In this document: one piece after another, positions 43,949 to 52,835 of the stretch
Numbering within the stretch: the first letter of the stretch is position 1
How the letters are laid out: each line of letters opens with the position of its first letter
Assembly: GCA_025360785.1 (NCBI GenBank)
Contig: JANYBN010000207.1
Location: 1 to 64,000, forward strand
Length of the DNA stretch: 64,000 nucleotides
DNA from: Geobacter sp.
GTDB lineage: Bacteria > Desulfobacterota > Desulfuromonadia > Geobacterales > Pseudopelobacteraceae
Direction of reading: 5' to 3'
Program-made: the position numbers and the translations under genes
The notes under the pieces: generated by a model
Told to the model about the DNA's origin: nothing
Seen by the model: only the letters and a program-made list of their open reading frames with translations
The model's database searches: none

Positions 43949-44360
43949 AAAATAATCCTCTCATTGGCTATCATCAAAATCCAGGTAAATATAAAACCGT
44001 ATTACATTTGAAACAAGTATTTAGTACGATGTTATATATTTGTCAATAAGTTTTATTTATTTTATTTTTATTTAAATATAATGCTGCAATATCAGCATAG
44101 TACAATCAAAAATCTAATTGTTAAGTCGTCAGTATTAAAAACATATTTCGTAATATTTATTCATACTGGCTCATGTTACAGCCATCAACAACGGTCAGAT
44201 TTATAAACTATCAAACGGGTTTTAAAATATTTTTGATGTAAAAATATAACTGTAATTATGTGGTGAGAGTTCTATGAAACCTACCGTAATAGTATTCCAT
44301 ATAGTGGCAAGCAAGAAAAGAAGGCAGTGTTAATAATTTGATTTCAAACTAATCAAAAAC
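43949..44360. other. 412-bp AT-rich intergenic region
   Basis: Contains the candidate iclR promoter at 44018-44046 and otherwise nothing recognisable. Very AT-rich (a run of T/A around 44040-44095). Confidence 0.4.
44018..44046 (-). promoter_or_regulatory. Candidate sigma-70 promoter for iclR
   Basis: Minus strand: TTGACA, 17-base spacer, TAAATA, in AT-rich DNA about 70 bp before the iclR start. The -35 box is perfect and the -10 box weak. Confidence 0.35.
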
Positions 44361-44843
44361 TTAATGATGCACCGCAAAATTATTTTCAATAAAAAGGGTC
44401 AGAGAATCGACAAGGAGAGGAACCGCATATTCTACAAGAGGACTAAGTTCAGTGCATATTTTCCGTGGTGGATCCACCGTAATACCCCATACATCCCAAT
44501 CGGGAAATGGGACTATATAATTGAGTGACTTGAGACCTCTCATCACTGCGCCGATATCAGTTTGATGAAACGATGGAGCAAGCGCTCGCGGCATATCAAC
44601 TCCGCGAATAATTTCACCGGCTGTGTATCCAGCTACAGCATCTACAAAAATGAAATGTTCAGCCTGATTAAGATAATCACTGATTTCGTAAAGATCCCCC
44701 TCAAGACAGTGAAAAACCAATCTGGAATTAGTGGAAATGCTTTCTTGCAGATTTTGCACGACCCTGATTCCCACCCCATCGTCACCAGCAAGGATGTTGC
44801 CAATACCGACAATTGCGAGCTTTGACTCATTCAGTTCTATCAT
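44361..44843 (-). CDS. NiFe hydrogenase maturation endopeptidase
   Basis: A 160-residue HyaD/HoxW-type protease that trims the C-terminus of the large subunit after nickel insertion. LAIVGIGNILAGDDGVGIRVVQNL carries the metal-binding residue region (GxGNxLxxDDGxG) and FIFVDAVAGYTAGEI the second Asp; SFHQTDIGAVM has the expected His. The track start at 44966 is inside the upstream gene; ATG 44843 overlaps the ferredoxin stop and gives the normal N-terminus. It is the last gene of the hydrogenase operon. Confidence 0.9.
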   Translation of the reverse strand: MIELNESKLAIVGIGNILAGDDGVGIRVVQNLQESISTNSRLVFHCLEGDLYEISDYLNQAEHFIFVDAVAGYTAGEIIRGVDMPRALAPSFHQTDIGAVMRGLKSLNYIVPFPDWDVWGITVDPPRKICTELSPLVEYAVPLLVDSLTLFIENNFAVHH

Positions 44844-45562
44844 CGATGCATTATCTTTACTTCGTAGCTGCACGATTCCGCAGATCTTTCTGCAGTAACA
44901 AGTTTCAACTGGGTTTTTGACATTTTCCCCAGATAACCTGACAGATAATTGAAAAAGAGCACGCAAAGTTCACCTCCAAGCGAGATGTTCTCCTGCTTAC
45001 AAAGCCCCCTAACAAAACATTCCTTCACGCAAACCTTTAAGTTGTCTGAGTCTTGCTTAAATTCAAGCCCCCATGCCGGAGCAAACTCTTTAATTGCGAG
45101 CTCAAAAGCTTCTTCCAGGTTTTTTGGTGGTCTGTATCGGGGCAGTTGAGTTGCAAGTGATCTCCCCGCCATAAGCCCCACAGAAGGAAGCCCAGCTCCG
45201 ACTACATCTTTAAGCACTGTTCCGACCGACAGAAGACGCACTGAAATATCACGCATGGCCTCATCGAGTCCAGTGGCGCTGGCGATATCTTCAAAGCTGG
45301 CCGGTTCGGAGACTGCAAGCTTGCTGACGATATTAGTGCAGTATGTATCATGATGAAAGCAGCTAGACAGGGCTGCACCCGTATGCTGTATAGCATCTGA
45401 CGGACAAATCTCGCTGCAACTTAGACATCCGAAACATTCTTTGGGCAGCGCCACTTCGGGAAGATCCTTGACGCTGTTAAAGCTGAAAACCTTTGTAGGG
45501 CAGATATCAACGCAGAGGCTGCAGCTTACGCACGCTTTCTCATCAATGCTGATAGTAATCAT
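44840..45562 (-). CDS. Two-cluster ferredoxin-like electron-transfer protein with helical extension
   Basis: A 240-residue protein. The first 60 residues hold two [4Fe-4S] motifs: CVSCSLCVDICPTKVF and CFGCLSCSEICPSDAI. The remaining 180 residues contain extra cysteines (SCFHHDTYC, LKVCVKECFVRGLC) and no recognised domain. Its place between the hydrogenase large subunit and the protease, with overlapping ends, makes it the probable electron acceptor or relay of the hydrogenase in place of a flavin diaphorase. The extension might hold a further cofactor; that is a guess. Confidence 0.75.
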   Translation of the reverse strand: MITISIDEKACVSCSLCVDICPTKVFSFNSVKDLPEVALPKECFGCLSCSEICPSDAIQHTGAALSSCFHHDTYCTNIVSKLAVSEPASFEDIASATGLDEAMRDISVRLLSVGTVLKDVVGAGLPSVGLMAGRSLATQLPRYRPPKNLEEAFELAIKEFAPAWGLEFKQDSDNLKVCVKECFVRGLCKQENISLGGELCVLFFNYLSGYLGKMSKTQLKLVTAERSAESCSYEVKIMHR

Positions 45563-46962
45563 GAATCCGATCTCCTTGTGATTTTCCGGATTTCACAGCC
45601 GTTGTGTTGAATAGAAACATCCATAGGCATTCTACCGTAGACATGCGTTGCACATGACAAACATGGGTCAAAGCAGCGCAAGGCAAATTCCATTCCGTTC
45701 ATCAGAAGGTTATTGTCACCGGTTTTCAACAGATTTCTGGCAAGATTAGTGATTGACGCATCCATGACATCATAATTGTTTTGCGTTGCGACAATAAGAT
45801 TGGCCTGAAGCACTTTCCCATCCTTATCAGTGGTGTAATCATGAACCAGAATTCCGCGAGGAGCTTCAACTGCCCCAATATATCTGCCCTCCCGGGGTTC
45901 GGCCGGCGTTCTGAGAGGACCGCCGGAAAGCTCATGACCCGCTATCTCGGTCATTCTTTCTGCGGTATGAATCATTTCAACCAGCCGTGCTTCTATATAA
46001 TCAAGAGCAGAAGGTTGGGTACACCGTTTTTCGCGGAACGACTCAAGTGCTTCGTACGCCTTTGGCGTTGAAATCATGCCATTTACCAACAAGCGAGCCA
46101 ATGGACCAACAAAGTAGCTCTGTTCCGGCTCTCCCCGTAAGCGAACAGACTTCATATATGACCCAGGCATTACATGTTCTACAAAGTACTTGTCATATTC
46201 GGCGACTGGAATGCGTTGTTTCTTGCCTGTAGTGCTTGTGAGGACGAAATCGCCATGCAGATAGCTGTGACCGCCATCTTCGGAAAGCGCTAATGCAGGG
46301 AAATTAAGAGGTATTCCATTTCTGATTTCTTCCATTCCCGCCAGTCTCTGATGTAATGGCACGGCTATTTCTGAAATAAGCTCCAGAGCTTCACTGCCCC
46401 AAGCTGCAATAGTATCTAGTTCCTGTTTATCTGGCCGGCTCGACATACCACCGGCAATTACCGTTACCGGATGGATTCCGCGACCACCGACAATTTCAAC
46501 CGTGCGCTGACCAATACTTCGCAGCCGCAGCATTTTTTTGGCAATCTCTGGTTCAAGTCGAAGTAATTCAAATATATTGCGGGTTTTTGGATCAGCTCCG
46601 ATTCCAAGTAGAAGATCAGGGCCGGCAAGAACAAAGCAGCTTAGAGCGTGGGAGTGAAGCATATGTCCAGAATATAGAAGCTCCCGAAGTAACACAGCTT
46701 CGCGAGGTGGCGATATTCCCAGGCCTGTCTCGATTGCATTCACAGCGGCCAAAGTATGGGCAGCCGGGCAAACACCACATAATCGCGCGGTAATCTGCGG
46801 CATCTTGAAAAGTTCCATTCCTTCAAGAAGTTTTTCAAAACCTCTAATTTCCATTACCTGCAAGTGACCTTTTTCAACCTGTCCTTGATCATCCAGATCA
46901 AGGACTATTTTAGCGTGGCCCTCAATACGGGTAACCGGGTTGATAACGATTTGTTGCGCCAT
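45559..46962 (-). CDS. Group 3 NiFe hydrogenase large subunit (MvhA/HoxH-like)
   Basis: The catalytic subunit, 467 residues. Nickel-site cysteines are RLCGVCPAAHTLA (residues 61-66) and DPCLSCATH near 432, with a 25-residue tail after the His for proteolytic removal. The N-terminus IVINPVTRIEGHAKIVLDLD fits the soluble group 3 enzymes. No signal or twin-arginine leader exists in the small subunit, so the complex is cytoplasmic. Ends overlap or abut the small subunit (14-bp gap) and ferredoxin genes. Confidence 0.92.
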   Translation of the reverse strand: MAQQIVINPVTRIEGHAKIVLDLDDQGQVEKGHLQVMEIRGFEKLLEGMELFKMPQITARLCGVCPAAHTLAAVNAIETGLGISPPREAVLLRELLYSGHMLHSHALSCFVLAGPDLLLGIGADPKTRNIFELLRLEPEIAKKMLRLRSIGQRTVEIVGGRGIHPVTVIAGGMSSRPDKQELDTIAAWGSEALELISEIAVPLHQRLAGMEEIRNGIPLNFPALALSEDGGHSYLHGDFVLTSTTGKKQRIPVAEYDKYFVEHVMPGSYMKSVRLRGEPEQSYFVGPLARLLVNGMISTPKAYEALESFREKRCTQPSALDYIEARLVEMIHTAERMTEIAGHELSGGPLRTPAEPREGRYIGAVEAPRGILVHDYTTDKDGKVLQANLIVATQNNYDVMDASITNLARNLLKTGDNNLLMNGMEFALRCFDPCLSCATHVYGRMPMDVSIQHNGCEIRKITRRSDS

Positions 46963-46976
46963 CTATAGCCCCCTAA

Positions 46977-47903
46977 CTAATTTAACTTCGTGGTCTCGCC
47001 TGTCCATTCCATTATCTCGACAGTAGGTTTCTTGTAGATTGCCGGTGATGCAAGTGCATATGCGTAGAATGTTTTGGCGTTTTGCTCAATGTATGATGTT
47101 ACATCCGTCGTGTCTATTCCTGTCAGCATGTTCATTCGTTTTGCCACAAGAGTCCTTATATCAAGCTGTGGCTCATTGACAATATCGAGAGATGGGCCGG
47201 CGCAACCGCTACAAGCTGTCCCTCGTTTTGGACATGGAGCCAGGCAACGATTAAGTGTTACTGAGCCTAAACAAACCACCCCCTGGCTTAAGAAGCAGAT
47301 TTCCTGATCCTCTGCAGTCAACTCACCACGTTTAAGAGTGATATTTTCGCTTTTGCGCATTTTACGGGTGCAATCGGAACAGACCGGTTTTCCGGTTATT
47401 CTGGGAGCGCACGGATCAAGTACCGCCTTGATTGCAGCCGCGATAAAATAGGGGTGTGGTGGACAACCCGGCAGATATATATCTACCGGCACAACCTCAT
47501 CAATCGGAACGACGCACTCTTCCAGAGGGACAGCATTCATATCGGGACTCTCAGTGCCGGAATTGGTTGGGCCTGATCTATAAGCACAATTCATGACATC
47601 ACTGGATTCGTGCAGCCAACCAATGCCGGAGGGGCCTCCATATACGGCGCAGGTGCCAAAGGCAATCAAGGTTTTTACTTTGGATCGCATTTTTTTCAAC
47701 GCTACACGATCATGTTCGCTGCGTACAGCGCCCTCAACAATACCAATATCCGCCTCTGGGTAATCCTTTTCGTCCATAAGCACCGGAATTCTGACAAACT
47801 CAACATTTTCTAAGAGACCCAGCAGCTTTTCGTGGAGATCGACAACAGCCACGTGACACCCGGAACACCCGGAAAGCCATTCGGTTGCAATAGTTGCCTT
47901 CAT
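46977..47903 (-). CDS. NiFe hydrogenase small subunit (MvhG/FrhG-like)
   Basis: A 308-residue Fe-S subunit. EWLSGCSGCHVAVVDLHEKL and GTCAVYGG and PGCPPHP supply the proximal [4Fe-4S] cluster. The C-terminal part (CSDCTRKM, then ICFLSQGVVCLGSVTLNRCLAPCPKRGTACSGCAGPS) holds further cysteines typical of the long MvhG/FrhG form, giving up to three clusters. It passes electrons from the NiFe site to the ferredoxin-like protein. ATG follows GAGGTAGCTAA. Confidence 0.9.
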   Translation of the reverse strand: MKATIATEWLSGCSGCHVAVVDLHEKLLGLLENVEFVRIPVLMDEKDYPEADIGIVEGAVRSEHDRVALKKMRSKVKTLIAFGTCAVYGGPSGIGWLHESSDVMNCAYRSGPTNSGTESPDMNAVPLEECVVPIDEVVPVDIYLPGCPPHPYFIAAAIKAVLDPCAPRITGKPVCSDCTRKMRKSENITLKRGELTAEDQEICFLSQGVVCLGSVTLNRCLAPCPKRGTACSGCAGPSLDIVNEPQLDIRTLVAKRMNMLTGIDTTDVTSYIEQNAKTFYAYALASPAIYKKPTVEIMEWTGETTKLN

Positions 47904-48388
47904 TTAGCTACCTCCCAGATCATCTCCTTCAGACAGGCATTAGGGCCGGCATGAAGAATATCAAGTTTTACCTTAGTATTTGGCATAACCATTTCCATTG
48001 CGCCTGCGAAAACACCGTGGGACATATAGCAGAGGAGCATTTTTTGCTCATGAGCATATCTAAAAAGCGCATTTCGCACCATACATGTATGGAAAACAAG
48101 CCTCATACGTTTTTCTTCGCCGACCTCCTCAACCAGGGAATTTTTCTCGCCTTGAAATGGCTCAAAATCCCACCAGATACCTTTTTTGGCCAGCGCATTT
48201 TTTAATATTTCAACAGCCTTCACCGGATCGTCTGTTTTTTCAGCATCACGCACGGCTTCGATACCGAATTTCTTGCCCGCCAGAAAACCAAAGGACATAC
48301 TGCCGCGCCCCAGATTTTTCTCGGCGCCATGCGCAAGTGCTCCTATAAAATAGGAAACCTTATGCAGCTTCTCAATTTGATTTTTCAC
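47900..48388 (-). CDS. Conserved-looking hydrogenase-associated protein, function unknown
   Basis: A 162-residue soluble protein that opens the hydrogenase operon and overlaps the small-subunit gene by four bases. It is rich in His and Cys toward the C-terminus: VFHTCMVRN, LLCYMSHGVFAGAMEMVMP and ILHAGPNACLKE. This spacing loosely recalls V4R or amino-thiazoline-hydrolase-like folds. The track start is replaced by GTG 48388, which has AGGAGG six bases upstream. Perhaps a maturation or redox accessory factor; unproven. Confidence 0.6.
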   Translation of the reverse strand: MKNQIEKLHKVSYFIGALAHGAEKNLGRGSMSFGFLAGKKFGIEAVRDAEKTDDPVKAVEILKNALAKKGIWWDFEPFQGEKNSLVEEVGEEKRMRLVFHTCMVRNALFRYAHEQKMLLCYMSHGVFAGAMEMVMPNTKVKLDILHAGPNACLKEMIWEVAK

Positions 48389-48503
48389 TAAGTACCTCCT
48401 GAACACCGGATTCGAAGCAATATTTTATATCCTTTAGTGAAACTTAGCTAAAGTACATGGCGAGTTATTTTTTGTCAACACCCTTAGAACCGGACTTGAC
48501 AAT

Positions 48504-48513
48504 TTGTATACAA
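48504..48513. promoter_or_regulatory. Perfect palindrome TTGTATACAA (GntR-type operator?)
   Basis: Lies between the divergent hydrogenase operon and response-regulator gene, three bases after a TTGACA box on the plus strand. GTATAC-centred palindromes are bound by GntR/FCD-type regulators, but no such gene is in the window. Confidence 0.35.
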
Positions 48514-48598
48514 TAGAATAAGAAGTAAGATGTTGTATAAGTTAAATTAAACTGTTTTGTTAACATTATTCCATTTACAAAAATCACTGAAAGAATCC

Positions 48599-49975
48599 GT
48601 GACAAATAACCGAGAAAAAAAAGTACTTATCGTAGATGACAATGAGTCCCTCCTGATGGCTTTGGAATATAGTATCCAACAGGCTGGGTATACTGTGTTA
48701 AAAGCTATTGATGGAGAGATAGCTTTCAAGATAGCCAACTCCGAAAATCCAGACATAATAGTTTCCGACATCACCATGCCTGAAATGGATGGCATTGAAC
48801 TCTGCAAGAAAATCCGTTCTGTCCCTCGACTTTCCGAGACTCCTTTCATTTTGCTTACAGCTCTCGGAGAACCAGATGAAAGGGTTAAAGGATTACGTTC
48901 CGGTGCAGATGATTATATCGTCAAACCTTTCGATATCGAGGAATTGATTGCTCGAATAGATATCATGTACAAAAACATTCAAAAAAGGCAATTTTCCAAT
49001 ACACTTTCAGGCAATCTCAAGGAATTGCCAATTATTGATATGTTACAGATATTGGCTCAAGCTCAGAAAGAAGGTGTACTTCGCATAAGTGCCGGTGACA
49101 AATCAGGACATATTTCTATCCGTGATGGAAATATTATGGATGCGTCATTTATGAATCACACAGGGGAAGATGCAATTGTCGAACTTTTCGGTCTTAGTGA
49201 AGGGCATTTCAACTACGAGCCTCAAAAAATAACGACCGAAGCAATGTCAGAGCCGGTTACATTCATCATTTTAGAAGTAATACGACTAATCGATGAGCGC
49301 CATGACCTTAATGACTACATCCCTAACTTTACTGATAAACTTGTTATTAATAGTACAACTTCCAAAACTGCTGATTCAGATGGGTTGGTTTTGGCGATAC
49401 AAAGAGGCGCGTATACCGGGCATGACCTCCGGAAAGCGGTAGGACTATCACTTATCAGAGCTGAACTAGGTATTGCCAGGCTAATACGTGACGGGGTGGT
49501 ACAGCTTGAACAGGATGAAAACAGGACTTTGATAACGCCTGTATTAAATTCTAAACCAATGCGTATACTGCTGGCTTTTGTCGACGCACCTTCCGCTAAA
49601 TTATTTCTCGAAAAGACCGCCAGCGCTTTTAATGTTCCCAACACAGGCGGAATAAAGTCTGGAATTGCGGATTTTCTGAAGATAAACGTATCTAATGTGA
49701 ATCTCCAGATCTTTTCTCTCAGGGGTGAAAAGAAATTTTCCTTTTTATGGGAACCGATGCTTCAGTCTTCACATGCAGTTATTTTTGTATCATGTTCTGT
49801 AGAGGACATAGAACATATCGAATTTTTTAAAAACAAACTATCAGCAACTAAGAAGATTCCATTTTGCTTGGTTTCTTCAGATAACACGCCGGTTCTTGAT
49901 GAGGTTGAATACTTGAATACCACTGATAAGATTACCGCTTTTTTTAACAAGCTCATAATAAACCATTGCCTCTAA
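48599..49975 (+). CDS. Response regulator with DUF4388 and GTPase-like C-terminal domain
   Basis: About 458 residues. Receiver 8-125: KVLIVDDNES, phosphoryl Asp in IIVSDITMPEMDGIEL, VKPFD Lys. DUF4388 about 133-240: FSNTLSGNLKELPIIDMLQILAQAQKEGVLRI. The last 140 residues look like a Ras/MglA-type GTPase fold without a P-loop (MRILLAFVDAPSAKLFLEKTAS, then LQIFSLRGEKKFSFLW, AVIFVSCS and KKIPFCLVSSDNT). GTG 48599 is preferred because the upstream TTG extends into poorly conserved sequence. Two Roadblock genes follow. Confidence 0.8.
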   Translation: MTNNREKKVLIVDDNESLLMALEYSIQQAGYTVLKAIDGEIAFKIANSENPDIIVSDITMPEMDGIELCKKIRSVPRLSETPFILLTALGEPDERVKGLRSGADDYIVKPFDIEELIARIDIMYKNIQKRQFSNTLSGNLKELPIIDMLQILAQAQKEGVLRISAGDKSGHISIRDGNIMDASFMNHTGEDAIVELFGLSEGHFNYEPQKITTEAMSEPVTFIILEVIRLIDERHDLNDYIPNFTDKLVINSTTSKTADSDGLVLAIQRGAYTGHDLRKAVGLSLIRAELGIARLIRDGVVQLEQDENRTLITPVLNSKPMRILLAFVDAPSAKLFLEKTASAFNVPNTGGIKSGIADFLKINVSNVNLQIFSLRGEKKFSFLWEPMLQSSHAVIFVSCSVEDIEHIEFFKNKLSATKKIPFCLVSSDNTPVLDEVEYLNTTDKITAFFNKLIINHCL

Positions 49976-50021
49976 CTCATATTACTGTATAAAAGACAAC
50001 TAATTTAATAGGGAGAATGTA

Positions 50022-50393
50022 ATGGCGCTTTCCAAAGAAGAACTATTGACTCAAATTTTGAAAAATCTTCACACAAGCACTCCGGATATCGAAGGGGCTG
50101 CTGTCATTAGTCTTGATGGGCTTATAATGGCAAGTTCACTGCCAGCTTCAGTCGAAGAAGATACAGTTTCCGCAATGAGTGCTGCCCTCTATGGTATCGG
50201 TTCAAAAACTGCCGAAGAGTTGCAAAGAGGCGAAGTGGAACAGCTTTTTATCAAGGGCAGCAACGGGTATATGCTGATTACTCAGGCGGGCACCGAATCA
50301 GTACTTGGTGTCATGGCCAATGCGAAGGCCAAATTGGGCATAATTTTTCTTGATGTCAAAAGAGCTGCCGAAGAAATATCCAAGCTGATTTAA
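50022..50393 (+). CDS. Roadblock/LC7 (MglB-like) protein, first copy
   Basis: A 123-residue Roadblock domain: helix LLTQILKNLHTSTPDIEGAAVISLDGLIMASSLPA, then SAMSAALYGIGSKTAEELQRGEVEQLFIKGSNGYMLITQAG and the closing LGIIFLDVKRAAEEI. Such dimers act as GTPase-activating or scaffold partners of MglA-like GTPases. AGGGAG precedes the ATG. Its stop and the next start share one base (TAATG). Confidence 0.88.
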   Translation: MALSKEELLTQILKNLHTSTPDIEGAAVISLDGLIMASSLPASVEEDTVSAMSAALYGIGSKTAEELQRGEVEQLFIKGSNGYMLITQAGTESVLGVMANAKAKLGIIFLDVKRAAEEISKLI

Positions 50394-50761
50394 TGGATAT
50401 CCTTACAGTTAAAAATGTATTTACTTCGATTCAGGAAAATGTACTTGGCCTAAAGGCTCTTTTCCTGATTACAGATGACGGTTTTCCCGTTGTCAGCACT
50501 ATCGAAACTGGTGATGAGGAGGTTCGTTCCACGGTAGTCGGGGCAATTTTGTGTGAGTCCGGCCAAAGAGGAATCAAAGAACTCAACCTTGGAACACTTG
50601 AGGCGGTTATAACTGTCGGGTCGGAGGGATATTTTGTTCTAACAAAACTACGGGACGGTATGCTCTTCATGGCTGTAGCATCCCAGGAAGCATCACTCGG
50701 ATTGGTCCTTTTTCGAGTAAAAAGAGCTGTTCCGATTATTCTTGAAGCACTCGGTACCTGA
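50393..50761 (+). CDS. Roadblock/LC7 protein, second copy
   Basis: A 122-residue Roadblock domain with the same fold pattern (FTSIQENVLGLKALFLITDDGFPVVST, LEAVITVGSEGYFVLTKL, LGLVLFRVKRAVPIIL) but low identity to its neighbour. Overlapping translation suggests a heterodimer. The pair could bind the degenerate GTPase-like tail of the preceding response regulator. Confidence 0.85.
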   Translation: MDILTVKNVFTSIQENVLGLKALFLITDDGFPVVSTIETGDEEVRSTVVGAILCESGQRGIKELNLGTLEAVITVGSEGYFVLTKLRDGMLFMAVASQEASLGLVLFRVKRAVPIILEALGT

Positions 50762-50929
50762 TAGGATTGCAACCCTAATCTCATCGACTGAGACATTTTA
50801 CAAAGCAATATCCAAACTTCTTCCAGCATCCTTCCAGAATCATTAAGATTTAAACACCATCAGCATGAATCCAATATCTGATTTTGAATCAAATTGCATA
50901 TCAAATATTTGGCTAAATTGGAGAGATCC

Positions 50930-51988
50930 ATGAGAGAATTGAACATGCCATCTGAAATAGCACAAGTATATCCGACTGATTTGGAAAAGTTGGCTAAACA
51001 GATTTTTGTCAGTATTAACAGCGGCATTATCGTAGTAGCTGAAAACGGCAAGGTACTAACAGCTAATCCCTATGCACTTAACAAATTTGGATTTTCACTT
51101 GAAGAACTGACCAGTGACATTCTAGATACATTTATCCCTGGCCTGCTGTCAGTCGCAACCGAAACACGAGGTGAGCGCGTCTTTGTCTTAAGTAATCAAA
51201 GGGAAATCAATCTCGGTTTTAGTATATCCCAACTGCAATACAGCGATAATCAAACCGGGAAAATCATCCATTTCAGGGATATGACAGAAATTGTCACTTT
51301 ACGGAATAAATTGGGAAGAAATGAGTATTTTTCCACCATTGGCAAAATTGCATCCTGGATTGCCCATGAAGTACGCAATCCAATATTTGTAATAGCTACC
51401 ATTGCAAAAATCCTTTTAAAACAATTCAAGGATCCGGAACAGGTTAAATTTGTTTCCTCTATACTCAAAGAAACCAAATCCCTAAATAATCTGGTAGAAG
51501 ACCTGTTGATTTATGGAAAGCCATTGGAGTTAAAGCTTGAAAGGGTACTTATTACAAAAGTCATATCTGAGATTGTTGAAGACATGGAATCATTCACCTC
51601 TGAATTGGGAGGGGTAATCGAGGTAGTATCAGACAGTAATTACCTTGTTGCCGATATTGATAAGGAAAGGTTAAAACAGGTTCTGTACAACCTGATAAAA
51701 AACGCCCTTGAGGCCGGAGCAACCAAAGTTATCATCGCAATAATTTCAGATATAAGAACGATTAAAATATCTGTCACTGACAATGGCAAAGGGATAAAAG
51801 CCTCGCATATTGATAAGATGTTTAACCCATTCATCTCAACTAAAAAAGGCGGCACCGGTCTTGGGTTATCTATCTGCAAAAAAATCATGGAAGATCACGG
51901 CGGGGATATTCAGATATTAAGCAAACCTGAAGAAGGGGTTCATATTCAAATAGAATTCAAAAGAGCTTCCGATCAGGTTACCTTTTAA
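50930..51988 (+). CDS. PAS-domain sensor histidine kinase
   Basis: A 352-residue soluble kinase. A PAS domain (about 20-125: IFVSINSGIIVVAENGKVLTANPYALNKFGFSLEEL, MTEIVTLRNKL) precedes the phosphoacceptor helix with His in IASWIAHEVRNPIFVI. The ATPase domain shows the N-box NLIKNALEAGA, DNGKGI and GTGLGLSICKKIMEDHGG. ATG 50930 follows GGAGAGA and is preferred to 50894. It probably phosphorylates the response regulator upstream. Its tail overlaps the opposing permease gene by 11 bp. Confidence 0.88.
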   Translation: MRELNMPSEIAQVYPTDLEKLAKQIFVSINSGIIVVAENGKVLTANPYALNKFGFSLEELTSDILDTFIPGLLSVATETRGERVFVLSNQREINLGFSISQLQYSDNQTGKIIHFRDMTEIVTLRNKLGRNEYFSTIGKIASWIAHEVRNPIFVIATIAKILLKQFKDPEQVKFVSSILKETKSLNNLVEDLLIYGKPLELKLERVLITKVISEIVEDMESFTSELGGVIEVVSDSNYLVADIDKERLKQVLYNLIKNALEAGATKVIIAIISDIRTIKISVTDNGKGIKASHIDKMFNPFISTKKGGTGLGLSICKKIMEDHGGDIQILSKPEEGVHIQIEFKRASDQVTF

Positions 51989-52832
51989 CCCTCGGATCAA
52001 GCGCATCACGGATCCCCTCCCCTAGCAGATTATAAGCCAATACCGTAAATAAGATTGATAAACCGGGAAAGAGCGACAACCACCAGGCAAATTCTATATA
52101 ATCCTTGCCGGAGGTTAGGATGTTGCCCCAACTTGGAGTTGGGGGCTGCACACCGATTCCAAGAAACGACAGAGCCGATTCGGTAAGGATAGCCCCGGCA
52201 ATGCCTAGTGTTGCGGAAACAAGTACCGGCGATATAGCGTTAGGCAGGATATGGCGGAAAATGATACGGGTGTTGGAGCAGCCGATACAGCGAGCAGCCA
52301 ATATGTAATCCATCTCACGGATTGAAAGAGTTTCAGCTCGAACCAGACGCGCAACCCCCATCCATCCAGTCAGACCTATCACCATCATGATGTACCAAAT
52401 CGATGGTTCCAAAAAGGTGATTATCGCTAGAATCAGAAAAAATGCCGGGAAACAAAGCATTATATCCACCAACCTCATTAGCGTGGCATCAACTATACCG
52501 CTGAAGTATCCTGAAACCAAACCAACCACGGTTCCTATTGAAACGGCAATTCCAACTGCCACAAAACCGACCTTTAGTGAAACCCGTGAGCCGAACAGAA
52601 CCCGACTGAGAACATCTCTGCCAAGCTCATCGGTACCGAACCAATGCTGCCAAGATGGTGGTGACAGAACCTTAAATGCATTGATGGCGCTAGGATCGTA
52701 AGGTGAAATGAGCGGAGCCAGCATCGAGACAACAAACAATGCCAGTACTATAATGCCGCCGAAGAGAGCCATGCGGTTACGCTTTAGATGAGGCCAGAAG
52801 ATCGAAATAAGATATGAATGTTTATAGTCCAT
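51978..52832 (-). CDS. Oligopeptide/dipeptide-type ABC permease (DppC-like)
   Basis: A 284-residue membrane permease with about six helices. The OppC/DppC signature is present: NAFKVLSPPSWQHWFGTDELGRDVLSRVLFGSRVSLKVG, and the EAA-type loop AARCIGCSNTRIIFRHILPNAISPVLV that contacts the ATPase. It starts three bases after the DppB-like stop. No binding protein or ATPase gene is adjacent. Confidence 0.9.
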   Translation of the reverse strand: MDYKHSYLISIFWPHLKRNRMALFGGIIVLALFVVSMLAPLISPYDPSAINAFKVLSPPSWQHWFGTDELGRDVLSRVLFGSRVSLKVGFVAVGIAVSIGTVVGLVSGYFSGIVDATLMRLVDIMLCFPAFFLILAIITFLEPSIWYIMMVIGLTGWMGVARLVRAETLSIREMDYILAARCIGCSNTRIIFRHILPNAISPVLVSATLGIAGAILTESALSFLGIGVQPPTPSWGNILTSGKDYIEFAWWLSLFPGLSILFTVLAYNLLGEGIRDALDPRVKR

Positions 52833-52835
52833 CCC

